Positions 38,332 through 47,458 of a DNA stretch of 64,000 bases are shown piece by piece. This DNA comes from JBLZUR01 sp048565625. Its GTDB lineage: Bacteria > Pseudomonadota > Alphaproteobacteria > Sphingomonadales > Sphingomonadaceae. Position 1 is the stretch's first letter; each line of letters opens with the position of its first letter. Where the stretch lies: assembly GCF_048565625.1 (NCBI RefSeq), contig NZ_JBLZUR010000002.1, forward strand, positions 2,356,001 to 2,420,000, written 5' to 3'. Both the position numbers and the translations under genes were made by a program. The notes under the pieces were generated by a model. That model ran no database searches. It saw only the letters and a program-made list of their open reading frames with translations, and was not told the origin of the DNA.

Positions 38332-39368
38332 ACCCGCGCCCTGCGACGGTCCGCTCGGCACCACGCTTTTTCCGGCGAAGCCGCCTGCGCGCGCCCGCGG
38401 CTCTGGCGATCCGCATCGGCGCGGCGCTGCTGCTCGTCGGGATCGCACTGGCGGGTCACTGGCTCGACCGGGGCGGGCTGCGCGACAATGTCGACGGGCA
38501 TGTATCCTTCCGCGACGTGATCTATTTCACGATGATCACGGTCACCACCGTCGGCTATGGCGACATCGTGCCGGTCACCGATCGCGCGCGTATGTTCGAC
38601 ACCTTCGTGGTGACCCCGGTCCGCATATTCGTGTGGCTGATCTTTCTCGGCACGGCCTACACGTTCGTGCTGCGCAACACTTGGGAGCGATGGCGCATGG
38701 CGGCGGCACAACGGCGCTTGAACAATCATACAATCGTCTGCGGCTTCGGCGCGACGGGAGCGGAGGCTGCGGCGGAGCTGGTAAGGCGCGGCTGCCCTCC
38801 CGCCGAGATCGTCGTCGTGGACGAGGCGGAGGAGCCGTTGGAGGCGGCACTGGAGCTGGGGCTCGCCACCGTACACGGCGACGGAACCCACAATGCTGTG
38901 CTCGAGGCCGCGGGGATCAAGCGCGCGCGCGCCCTGATCATCGCGCCCAACCGTGACGATACCGCCGTTCTCATCGCGCTCACGGCACGCCGCCTGGCGC
39001 CGGCTGTGCCCGTGGCCGTGCTGGTCCGCGCTGCGGAAAACGAGGATCTCGCCCGCGATGCCGGGGCGAGGATCATCGTCAATCCGGTAAGCTTCGGGGG
39101 GCAGCTGCTGGCCGGCTCCAGCATGGGCGCCCATATTTCCGACTATGTCTCCGACCTTGTCACCTCTCACGGTCGGGTCGCGCTGAAGGAGCGGCCGGTC
39201 GCTGGGGGGGAGATAGGACTACACCTGCGGGACATCAGGCCCGGACAGGGGCTTCGGCTGTATCGCGGCGAGCGGATCCTCGGCTTCTGGGAAGACGATG
39301 CCGTGCTGCAAGCAGGCGACCTCGTCGTCGAGATCGTTCCTCAAACCGCGCGCGACGGGCTGGCCTGA
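38325..39368 (+). CDS. Potassium channel with TrkA-N/RCK domain
   Basis: A 347-residue Kch-type channel: a helix (IRIGAALLLVGIALAGHWL), a pore loop with the selectivity filter TVTTVGYGDIVPV near residue 67, a second helix (RIFVWLIFLGTAYTFVL) and an RCK domain. The RCK domain starts NHTIVCGFGATGAEAAAELV, with an acidic strand end IVVVDEA. A C-terminal TrkA-C-like part ends VVEIVPQ. It lets K+ through under nucleotide or ion control. ATG 38325 overlaps the nhaA stop; ATG 38310 is an alternative. With NhaA it would balance Na+, K+ and pH. Confidence 0.92.
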   Translation: MLNPRPATVRSAPRFFRRSRLRAPAALAIRIGAALLLVGIALAGHWLDRGGLRDNVDGHVSFRDVIYFTMITVTTVGYGDIVPVTDRARMFDTFVVTPVRIFVWLIFLGTAYTFVLRNTWERWRMAAAQRRLNNHTIVCGFGATGAEAAAELVRRGCPPAEIVVVDEAEEPLEAALELGLATVHGDGTHNAVLEAAGIKRARALIIAPNRDDTAVLIALTARRLAPAVPVAVLVRAAENEDLARDAGARIIVNPVSFGGQLLAGSSMGAHISDYVSDLVTSHGRVALKERPVAGGEIGLHLRDIRPGQGLRLYRGERILGFWEDDAVLQAGDLVVEIVPQTARDGLA

Positions 39369-39412
39369 GCTAAGACAGCACCGATCAGGCGACCGCGCGT
39401 GGCTTGGCCGGG

Positions 39413-41123
39413 TCAGCCGCCGGACAGGACGACGGCTGCAACGCCGACGACAATCACCACCAGCGGCGCACCCATGCGGGCATAATCGCCAAAGCGGTAG
39501 CCGCCCGGTCCCATCACCAGCAGGTTGTTCTGGTGTCCAATCGGGGTGAGAAAATCCGCCGAGGCTCCGATCAGCACGGCGAGCAGGGCCGCATCGGGGG
39601 AGACGCCCAGAAGTTTGGCGGCGTCGATTGCGAGAGGCCCCATGATGATCGCAGTCGCGACATTGTTGAGGAAGATCGAAAGCAGCAGCGTCGTCGCGCA
39701 CAGCGCAGCGACGACGGCCACCAGTGGCAGGCCGGCAAGCGCCTGGCCCAGCCACGCGGCCGCGATCTCCGCCGCTCCGCTCGTTTCGAAGCTGCGCCCG
39801 ACCGGGATCATCGCCGCCAGCAGAACGATCACGGTCCAATCGATCGAACGGTAGACTTCCTTGGGCGGCAGCAGGCGCAGAGCGGCCAAGAGCACCGCCG
39901 CCCCGAGGAAGCTCAGCGCGGGCGAGACACCGCCGAGGACGATGGCCGCGATCGATGCCAGGAACAGCAGCACCGTGGCTATGGCGCGAGCGGAGGCAAT
40001 GGGCTGCGGATCGAACCGATCGATCTCCAGCAGGCGCGCGGCTGGCGCGAAGCGCGCGATTGCGTCCGCCGAGCCGCGGATGAAGCTGGTCGCCAGCCTG
40101 AATGCGCATCCGCGGAAGCATGGCTCGCTCCCGCGCGGCACGCGGGCCGACAGCGACCACCGTCAGCGCCTCATCGCTTCGGATGCGGATCGCATCATGA
40201 GCAAGGCCGATCAGCGGCGAGCCATGGCCCACGACCACGCGGGTCGTGACGGCATCCGTGCTCTGTTCCATGGGAACGGTCGGATCGAGCTGAAGCTGCT
40301 TTGCCACATCCCATTGGTTCTCCCGCGCGAGCACGAGCAGCCGGTCACCCTCGCGAAGGTCCTCCCTCGCGACGAGGAGCCCGCCATCGCGGTATACCGC
40401 CAGCAGGCGTGCGCTGGCCTCCCTCAGACGCGGCAGAAGCGGCCCGACCGGCTGATCGGAAGGGGCGAGCAGCTCGAACACCCGCCAGGGCCGCTGTCTC
40501 GCCCGCTCCTCTGCTGCGCGGATGGGCAAGAGGCGCCACCCAGCGATCGAGAGGTAGACCAGGCCTGCGATCGTCACCGCAGTACCGACCGGCGTCATCG
40601 TGAAGAAGCCGAACGGCGCGCCAAGCTCGCGTTCGCGGACCGAGGAGAGGATCAGATTGGCGGGCGTTCCGATCAGCGTGGTCATACCGCCGAGGATGGT
40701 CGCGAACGCGAGCGGCATGAGCGTGGCCGTCGGCGGCTGTCGGGCATCGCGGGCGACCTCGGCCGCGATCGGCATGGTGATGACTAGTGCCGCGATGTTG
40801 TTCATGAAGGCCGAGAGTAAGGCCGCGACGACAAGAAGCATCGTCAGCCGCAGCGGAAACGGAGCTCGCTGCGGCATCAGTGTCCTGGCGAGCGCCGACG
40901 CGACGCCCGACAGCTCCACCGCGCGGCCGACCACGAGGATGGCGGCTACCGCAATCACCGCCGGGTCGGCGAAGCCCGCGAGCGCGTCGTCTGGCGAGAC
41001 CAGCCCGAGCACCAGGGAGGCGAACAACGCCAGGAGCGCAACGAGATCGTGCCTTACGCGCTCCGAAACAAACAGTAGGAGCGCGATGGCGAGAATGACG
41101 GCGCTTAGCGCCGCAGGACTCAT
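39413..41123 (-). pseudogene. SLC13/DASS-type permease with TrkA-C domains, broken by a frameshift
   Basis: An ArsB/NhaD-superfamily transporter of about 570 residues in two frames. The first (41123 to about 40086) holds helices from SPAALSAVILAIALLLFVSE onward, the motif GGMTTLIGTPANLILSSVRE and a first TrkA-C domain. The second (about 40085 to 39413) continues with FIRGSADAIARFAPAARLL, more helices and FLTPIGHQNNLLVMGPGGY. The junction QAGD-Q/FIRGSADA near 40085 restores a normal TrkA-C domain if the frame is shifted by one. ATG 41123 overlaps the DUF389 stop. If not a sequence error, the transporter is lost. The likely substrate class is anions such as dicarboxylate or sulfate. Confidence 0.85.
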
Positions 41124-42682
41124 AGCGGCTCGGTTGCCGGCGTGGACGGCGTCAGCCTGAAGCTCTGGCCCTCGGCAGGAGCGGCGACCGGAGCGACCCC
41201 GGCCCGCCGAAGCTGATCCGCCACCGCCGCCCCCCGCCTCTGCGCCAGCGTGAGCCTCTCCGCCGGCTCGCCACCACGAAATCCCGGCACCGTGAGCGCG
41301 GGAACGTTCCACCTCTTGGCGGCCCAGGCGGAGAGCAGGACGGCGCGCCGTGCCGTCGGATCGAGCTGGTCGTTGCCGTCCGCGAAGGAAATTGGCGGAA
41401 GCTCTTTGAGGGGCGGGCGGATCGCGACGCTCCAGCCGGTGACCGCCTGCCTGATCCGCTGTTCAAGAACCCAATAGGCGGCAAGCCCCGCATCCGGGAG
41501 TGCCGCCGCGGATGCTTCGACTCGGCGATGATCGCGATCGAGCGTAACCGCTTCGGCCGAAACTCCGGCGGCCAGCGCCACTAAGCGCGCGAGGGCATCG
41601 CTCTCGCGCTCGGCGACCGCGGCGCTTTCCTTGGCTTGCTGGAGTTCGGTGCGTTGCGCGTCCAAGGCCGTCGCCCCGGGGGCGAGCAGGACCTGATCGA
41701 GCTGAAGGTCGACCGCTCTTCCGAGCCGTTCCTCCATGCGCTTGTCCAGCCCCGCCACGTCGGCGCGCGCAGCCTGCGGCGCGATCACGACAGTCCGAAT
41801 GGCTGCGGGTTCGGCGTCGAAGTCGATGTCGAGTTGGGTGACCCGCGACTGCGCACCGAATTGTTCGCTCAGCATTGAGCGCACCTGAGACACGATCAGC
41901 GCCTCGCGCGCGATCCGTGACAAGGAGAGCGCGAGAGGCACTCCCATCGCGACGAAAACCAGGATCAGCAGCGAAGTCTGAAGCCAGCTCTGCCGGTGGG
42001 AGAGCTGGTGACCGAAGCCGTAGAGACGCGCCATCACCGTGGCGGAAAGCGCGATCGTCACGAAGTTGGTGACGAAAAGGGCCAGCGCCCCTCCGAAGAC
42101 CGGCAGGTTCCAGGTCGCGATACCGTAGCCGACAACGGCAAGCGGCGGCATCAGCGCGGTCGCGATCGCCACGCCGGTGATCGTCTCGCCGCGGCCCCGA
42201 ATTATCGCGAAGGTCCCCGCCAGTGCCGCGAACAGAGCCACGAGCAAGTCAAACAGGTTCGGGCGGGTGCGCGCGAGGATTTCGGCCGTCGGCGCTTTGA
42301 GCGGTGATGCCAGAACAATCAGGGCGGTGAATGCCACAGCGATCAGCGTGCCCGACGCGAGCGCGGCAAGCGACCGGCGCATCTCCGCGAAGTCGAAGGT
42401 CGCAAGGCCGAAGCCAAGCCCCAGGATCGGGTTCATCAGCGGCGAGATGAGCATCGCGCCAATCACGACCGCGGGCGACGAGAGCAGCAGTCCGAGCACA
42501 GCGATGCCCGCCGACATCATAATCATGAAGATGAACCGCGCGGACCAGCCGCTCTCCTCCACGATCCGCGCCAGCACCCTCTCGTGATCGATGCCGTGCG
42601 AGAACGCGCGTCGCCACGCCGGCCCGCCGGAGGCACCAACGTCGGTCGCGGCGTCCACGTTCGGCGGATCGAAGAGGTTCAT
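41120..42682 (-). CDS. DUF389 (TIGR00341-like) membrane protein with C-terminal extension
   Basis: A 520-residue protein. Residues about 45-275 form the DUF389 membrane domain with six or seven helices, including VIGAMLISPLMNPILGLGFG and TGVAIATALMPPLAVVGYGI. The rest is soluble and probably periplasmic: a region starting TQLDIDFDAEPAAIRTVVIA, a coiled coil (LDAQRTELQQAKESAAVAER) and an end resembling an OmpA-type fold (ERLTLAQRRGAAVADQLRRA). The function of DUF389 proteins is unknown. It is translationally coupled to the SLC13 gene, suggesting a joint transport role. Confidence 0.88.
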   Translation of the reverse strand: MNLFDPPNVDAATDVGASGGPAWRRAFSHGIDHERVLARIVEESGWSARFIFMIMMSAGIAVLGLLLSSPAVVIGAMLISPLMNPILGLGFGLATFDFAEMRRSLAALASGTLIAVAFTALIVLASPLKAPTAEILARTRPNLFDLLVALFAALAGTFAIIRGRGETITGVAIATALMPPLAVVGYGIATWNLPVFGGALALFVTNFVTIALSATVMARLYGFGHQLSHRQSWLQTSLLILVFVAMGVPLALSLSRIAREALIVSQVRSMLSEQFGAQSRVTQLDIDFDAEPAAIRTVVIAPQAARADVAGLDKRMEERLGRAVDLQLDQVLLAPGATALDAQRTELQQAKESAAVAERESDALARLVALAAGVSAEAVTLDRDHRRVEASAAALPDAGLAAYWVLEQRIRQAVTGWSVAIRPPLKELPPISFADGNDQLDPTARRAVLLSAWAAKRWNVPALTVPGFRGGEPAERLTLAQRRGAAVADQLRRAGVAPVAAPAEGQSFRLTPSTPATEPL

Positions 42683-42999
42683 CGCCGTCGTTTTCCTATG
42701 CTCGCCACCCGTCCATCAACCCATCCGCGTCCGGACAGATCCGAACTGCGCGACACCATGCCGATGTAAGGAGCGGGATATGCCGATGATCCCGGCACCT
42801 TCGTTCACAACATCCAACCCGTTGTCTCGGCCGATGCCATGCAGCAGATGCCGGGCCAAGACCAGCGGTCGTGCGTCACGGTTCGCGGCGAAGGTGCTTT
42901 GAGGACGCCTGGCATCGCGCCTTCGCCGGAACCCTGCAAGGCCCGGCGCTTTCCCCATCAGCGATGCTTGCCATGGGCGGGCCAATCCTGAGGACCAAC
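42683..42999. other. Gap between divergent membrane-protein genes
   Basis: A 317-base stretch with promoters for both sides. A 40-codon frame at 42781-42902 has a good AAGGAG site but no recognisable protein (PMIPAPSFTTSNPLSRPMPC). Another frame across it reads DDPGTFVHNIQPVVSADAMQ and might be a gene remnant. Nothing firm. Confidence 0.3.
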
Positions 43000-43512
43000 A
43001 TGTTCTTCGACAGCTGGAGCGGACTGCTGCGCGTCCTCATCCTTGGCACGTCAGCCTATCTCGCACTGGTGCTGATCCTGCGGATCAGCGGCAAGCGCAC
43101 GCTGGCGAAGATGAGCGCGTTCGACCTCGTGGTGACGGTGGCGCTTGGCTCAACCCTAGCAACGATCCTCCTGACCAAGGACGTCGCCCTTGCGGAAGGG
43201 GTGCTCGCCTTTCTTGTCCTCGTGCTGCTCCAATATGTGATCGCTGCCCTTTCGGTGCGCTCGCGGCTGGTCAGGCGTCTGGCTAAGGCGGAACCGGCCA
43301 TGTTGCTTGAAGACGGCGTGTTCGACGATCAGGCGCTCCGGCGGGAGCGGGTGACACGCCAGGAGGTATTCGCCGCCGTCCGTGGCAGCGGCGCCGGCGA
43401 TCTGGCGGCCATCGCGGCGGTTGTGCTGGAGACAGATGGATCGTTCAGCGTGATCGCACAGTCGAGATCGGGATCACGCTCGGCTCTCCCGCAGTGCGGA
43501 ACCCCAAAGTGA
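43000..43512 (+). CDS. DUF421 (YetF-like) membrane protein
   Basis: A 170-residue protein with three N-terminal helices (LLRVLILGTSAYLALVLILR, DLVVTVALGSTLATILLTKD, LAEGVLAFLVLVLLQYVIAA) and a C-terminal cytosolic DUF421 domain (KAEPAMLLEDGVFDDQALRR, VFAAVRGSGAGDLAAIAAVV). RISGKRTLAKMSAFDLVVTV is the family signature. YetF-type proteins are linked to envelope stress and spore or lipid functions; the reaction is unknown. ATG 43000 has GAGG seven bases upstream. It overlaps the DUF202 gene. Confidence 0.92.
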   Translation: MFFDSWSGLLRVLILGTSAYLALVLILRISGKRTLAKMSAFDLVVTVALGSTLATILLTKDVALAEGVLAFLVLVLLQYVIAALSVRSRLVRRLAKAEPAMLLEDGVFDDQALRRERVTRQEVFAAVRGSGAGDLAAIAAVVLETDGSFSVIAQSRSGSRSALPQCGTPK

Positions 43513-43892
43513 GTGGCGCGTCGGATCGCGTGAACCTCGCGCAGAGTCGTACCGAACTGGCGGAGGATCGCACGGTCCTGGCGCACGAGCGCAGCTACGC
43601 AGGCTGGCTCCGCACCGGCATGGCGGCAGTCGGCATCGGTCTTGGATTCAACGCACTGTTCGAAGCGCTACATCCCGCCTGGGTGCCGAAGGCGATTGCG
43701 ACCGTCTTCCTGCTGATCGCGGCGTTCATCTTCATCTCTGCCCAGCAGCGTGCCTGCCGCAGCCTTTCGAGGCTGGATGCACATAAGGTGACGATCATTC
43801 GCCCGATCAGGATACGCCTGCTCACCACCGCGCTTGTCACGGCGACATCCATGCTTTGCGTCGCGATCTGGACGCTTGTCTCCATCCCCTGA
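43509..43892 (+). CDS. DUF202 (YidH-like) membrane protein
   Basis: A 127-residue protein with the DUF202 pattern: RTELAEDRTVLAHERSYAGW, then LRTGMAAVGIGLGFNALFEA. Three helices follow, the last being LLTTALVTATSMLCVAIWTL. The function is unknown. GTG 43509 overlaps the stop of the DUF421 gene (GTGA), so the two are coupled. Confidence 0.9.
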   Translation: MSGASDRVNLAQSRTELAEDRTVLAHERSYAGWLRTGMAAVGIGLGFNALFEALHPAWVPKAIATVFLLIAAFIFISAQQRACRSLSRLDAHKVTIIRPIRIRLLTTALVTATSMLCVAIWTLVSIP

Positions 43893-43963
43893 TCAGGTGA
43901 ACTGCCAAGGTTCAAGTCGCGGCCAAGCATCCCGATTGCGCCGGGACGCACAACCTACAGCCT

Positions 43964-44809
43964 TCATGAGTTCGGGCTAAGCTGGCGGATGCGGCCCAAG
44001 AAATTTCGCAGTTCCAGCCGACGCCGACCTTCATCGGCGTAGTCGTCGTTCACGCCCAGACGCCACCTCGCCCCGGCGTCTGAAGGGCTCTCTTCGAGAC
44101 GGGCAAACAGGGCGGCATGAGCGTCTACATCCGCCTGATCCCGGGCGAGGCCCTCTTCGATGAGCGTTTCAGCGCTCCGCCGCAGGGCTGCGCCGATCTC
44201 CCCCGGCGACAACTCGGGGTGGTACTGCACACCCCAGAAGATCCCGCGATCGAACCGGATCTCGGCAGCATTGATCTGCCCGGCGGCGTTGGTCGCAAGC
44301 ACTCGCCCTTCAGGTGGCAGCTCGGACACTTCGTCCCCGTGGATCGTCGCAGCGTCCCATACCGGCGGCCGGCCCTCCAGCAGCGGATGGCGCTCACCCA
44401 ACGCCGCGCGTATGATGCGGCGGGCGATGCCGGCTTCGCGCTGCCCCGCAATGCGGCGAACCTTCCCCCCGGCAGCGGCCGCCGCTATCTGCAGTCCCGC
44501 ACATGATCCGAAGCTTGGCGTACCGGACGCGAACACCCCGCGCATGAAGGCCAGCTGTCGGCGAACCTCCGGCGCCTCCTCATAAACGTGCAGCGGTGAT
44601 CCCCCCAGGAAGACGGCGTCGAAGCGACCGATCGCTTCCGCCGACATGAGCTGCTTCTGCTCGTCGGCTGGTTCGGTCAGTTGGGTGTCGCAGCCGGGAA
44701 CCAGCTCGCGCAGCGTTGCCGCGAAGCTTTCGCCCGCACTTGCGCCGACGCTCGCTCGTCTGGCCTGACGATCCTCCTTGGTCTCACTCTCCACAACCAG
44801 AAAACGCAT
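43964..44809 (-). CDS. Class I glutamine amidotransferase (GMP-synthase-like)
   Basis: A 281-residue protein with a class I GATase domain: nucleophile cysteine in FGSCAGLQIAAAAAGG near residue 104, the HP-E pair in GVQYHPELSPGEIG near residue 198 and an oxyanion segment around VFLGGSPLHVYEEAPEV. An extra 65-residue helical C-terminal tail follows. There is no synthetase domain, so it resembles stand-alone YfeJ/GuaA-like amidotransferases of unknown acceptor, which can also act as gamma-glutamyl hydrolases. It is divergent from the flavodoxin-fold gene at 44975 with a 165-base shared promoter region. Confidence 0.87.
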   Translation of the reverse strand: MRFLVVESETKEDRQARRASVGASAGESFAATLRELVPGCDTQLTEPADEQKQLMSAEAIGRFDAVFLGGSPLHVYEEAPEVRRQLAFMRGVFASGTPSFGSCAGLQIAAAAAGGKVRRIAGQREAGIARRIIRAALGERHPLLEGRPPVWDAATIHGDEVSELPPEGRVLATNAAGQINAAEIRFDRGIFWGVQYHPELSPGEIGAALRRSAETLIEEGLARDQADVDAHAALFARLEESPSDAGARWRLGVNDDYADEGRRRLELRNFLGRIRQLSPNS

Positions 44810-44974
44810 GCACAGTTCTCGCTCGATCAGCCTCGTGGACGCCGGCTGCCGAACGCCAGGCAGCGGAAATGCTTCCGACTGAAATGCAGGTGCCTACTCC
44901 GTGCGGGTGTGAACGGACCCGACAGACCGGACATGTGTTCTTCCATCGACAATCGAACTGCGGCCGGAGAGACC

Positions 44975-46090
44975 ATGCGCATCAAATCTATCGGCGAGGC
45001 GCTGCTTGGGACGGTCTCGGCACCGGCACCGCGGAAAGGATCGGCCAGCCCGCGGCTCGACGAGCATGAGTTTAAGCGACGTTTTCTTAGCCAGTTCAAG
45101 GATGGCGCCTTCCAGCCATTGAAGACGGAGCTGGACCGCATCGCCGATGCCGCATGGGACGCATACCTACACGAGCGCAAAAGCCCCGAGACGCGAAAGG
45201 CAGGGCCGGGTTACGCTGACCCCGACTACGAACTTGCGGTTGACTGGATTGCGGCGAAGGAGGCGATCGAAGCGGCGCAGGCTCACCATGAGGATCCCGG
45301 CGGACCGCTTCGGGTCCTCCTCATCAACGGATCGTCAAGGTCGGAACATACCTGCCCGAGCGAGCTGTCGAAGTCCTGGCGACTCTGCCAGATGGCGCGG
45401 GAAACGCTGGAGCAGGATGGCTTTCGCGTCGAGTTCCTCGATCTCTCGCACCTTGCCTCCGAATACGGGCGGCACATCCACCCGTGCAAGGCTTGCTTCT
45501 CGACCGCTGCGGCGCTGTGCCACTGGCCCTGCTCGTGTTACCCGAACTACTCGCTGGGCCAGACCCAAGACATGATGAACGACATCTACCCGAAATGGGT
45601 GGAGGCGCATGGCGTGATGATCGTGACGCCGGTCAACTGGTACAGCCCCTCCTCGCCGATTAAGCTGATGATGGACCGGCTGGTCTGCGCGGACGGGGGC
45701 AATCCCGATCCCTCCCTTACGCATGGCAAGGAAGCCGAGCAGGCCAAGCGGGAGGAACTGAAGGGCTGGAGCTATCCGCGCCACCTCAAGGGACGACTGT
45801 TCTCCGTCATCGTCCACGGCGATGTCGAAGGTGCGGAGAACGTCCGACGCGGCCTCGCGGACTGGATGCGCTTCATGCACATGGAAAGTGCGGGCCCTGC
45901 GGCCGAGCTCGACCGCTACATCGGCTACTGGAAGCCCTATGCGACAAGCCATGACGAGCTGGACCGAGATCGGGACATCCAGGAAGAGGTACGGAACGCC
46001 GCGCGTACCCTTGGTGAAGCGCTTCGGGCGCAACGAGCGGGTCGGCTGCACCAATCGGGCCAGACGTTGGACGATCCTCGACCGAAGTGA
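44975..46090 (+). CDS. Flavodoxin-fold NAD(P)H-dependent FMN reductase with cysteine-rich insert
   Basis: A 371-residue protein. The first 115 residues are helical and unknown. Residues about 118-330 form an FMN-reductase/flavodoxin-like fold: RVLLINGSSRSEHTCPSELS binds FMN phosphate, and VTPVNWYSPSSPIKLMMDRL is the NQO-type motif. Between them is a cysteine-rich segment CKACFSTAAALCHWPCSCYP with five cysteines in 20 residues, which could hold an Fe-S cluster as in iron-sulfur flavoproteins. The acceptor is unknown. ATG 44975 follows GGAGAG. Confidence 0.85.
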   Translation: MRIKSIGEALLGTVSAPAPRKGSASPRLDEHEFKRRFLSQFKDGAFQPLKTELDRIADAAWDAYLHERKSPETRKAGPGYADPDYELAVDWIAAKEAIEAAQAHHEDPGGPLRVLLINGSSRSEHTCPSELSKSWRLCQMARETLEQDGFRVEFLDLSHLASEYGRHIHPCKACFSTAAALCHWPCSCYPNYSLGQTQDMMNDIYPKWVEAHGVMIVTPVNWYSPSSPIKLMMDRLVCADGGNPDPSLTHGKEAEQAKREELKGWSYPRHLKGRLFSVIVHGDVEGAENVRRGLADWMRFMHMESAGPAAELDRYIGYWKPYATSHDELDRDRDIQEEVRNAARTLGEALRAQRAGRLHQSGQTLDDPRPK

Positions 46091-46162
46091 GCCGCAGCTT
46101 CGGTCACGACCCTTACTATCGTCTGCATGGCGGGATCAGAGCGCCGGGCCATTTGCATCGTG

Positions 46163-47458
46163 TCAGGTGTCGCCTGCCGGTCCCTGAAGGCCGGGCGGAG
46201 GCGTATCGGCATCGGGATCGCGACCCTGGCTGAGGTCCAACTGCCGCATGACGGGCGTTACTGTCAGCCCGTGCAGCAGGATCGAAAGCAGGGCGACGAG
46301 CCCGACCAGCCCCCACACCCGATCGGCTGCCGGAAACTCAGCGTGGTTGAACGCATAGGCGAGATAGTAGAACGATCCCACGCCCCGGATGCCAAAGAAG
46401 GCAAGGGTGAGCTTCTCCCCCGTCTGCCTTGAGCCTCGTGAGGCCAACCAGCCCGGCGAGCGGCCGGACGACAAGGATGATCGCCGCCGCCGCGACAACA
46501 TCCGCCCAGCCGAGCGGACGGAGAAGGCCGCTGACCAGGGCGCCGCCGAACAGGAGCAGCATGACCATCATCGCAATGCGTTCGACCTGCTCGGTGATGC
46601 TGTGCATCTGGTGGTTGAAATCATGGTCGCGGTGCGAGCGCCTGAGCGTCAGCGCGGTGACGAAGACGGCGAGGAAGCCGTAGCAGTGGATGATTTCCGT
46701 GACCCCGTAAGACACGAAGGCGGCGGCAATGGCGATCAGGCCGTCTCCGGTCGCGGCCAGCTTCGTCTCCGCGGGGACGTGGAAGGTCAGCCAGCCGAAC
46801 GCCTTGCCGATCAGCCAACCGCCCGCCACTCCGGCGCCGATCTCCCACAGCACATTGTAGCCGACCCACTTCGCCAGCCAGGGCTCGCCGGTGGCGGCGG
46901 ACAGGGTCAGCACGATGGCGAGATGGACGAATGGAAAGGCGAGGCCGTCGTTCAGCCCGCCTCCGAGGTGAGGCCGAACCGCACCTCGTCCTCGTCGCCG
47001 GACTTGGGTGGGCCGACCTGGACGTCGGCCGCCAGTACCGGGTCGGTGGGCGCCAGACTGGCGCCCAGGAGCAGCGCCACCGTCCAGGGCAGGCCAAGCC
47101 AGACGCCACCGATAGCCGTGATCGCCGCGATGCTGAGCGGCATGGTGATCGCCAGCAGCCGCCAGGTGACCCGCCACTTGCGCCAGCTGAAATGCCGGTC
47201 GAGCTTCAGTCCGGCACCCATGAGCGCGATGATGACCACGAACTCGGTGAACCGCTCGGCGATGTCGGGGAAGTCGAGCGGCAGGGGCCGCAGCGTCACG
47301 AGGGGCGATGAGAATAGCGCAGCACCGATCGCGATGCAGACGATCGGAAGCGAGAGCGGCATCTTCTTCAGCGCCAGCGGCAGCCACGCCACCAGCGCGA
47401 TCAGGAGACCAAACCCGGTCAGGACAAGGATGTAGGGTTCAGGTGCGATCGGCGGCAT
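46163..47458 (-). pseudogene. CPA1-type Na+(K+)/H+ antiporter broken by two frameshifts
   Basis: A transporter of about 430 residues in three consecutive frames. The start MPPIAPEPYILVLTGFGLLI and the core LPWTVALLLGASLAPTDPVL (NhaP/CPA1 signature with TDP) run to SEAG. A missing base at about 46955 shifts to LNDGLAFPFVHLAIVLTLSA. An extra base in the C5 run at 46417-46421 (plus strand) shifts again to GEKLTLAFFGIRGVGSFYYL. Each junction rejoins normal family sequence. With both shifts real, no functional protein forms. The tail DADTPPPGLQGPAGDT ends at 46163. Confidence 0.87.

Noticed and set aside
39219..41312. Single 697-codon minus-strand frame as one protein
   Set aside because: Only its middle part is transporter; after about 40086 it leaves the real frame, and before 41123 it is antisense to nothing real but lies inside DUF389 in the wrong frame.
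42781..42902. 40-codon frame with AAGGAG upstream
   Set aside because: No homology or composition support; kept only as a remark in the gap entry.
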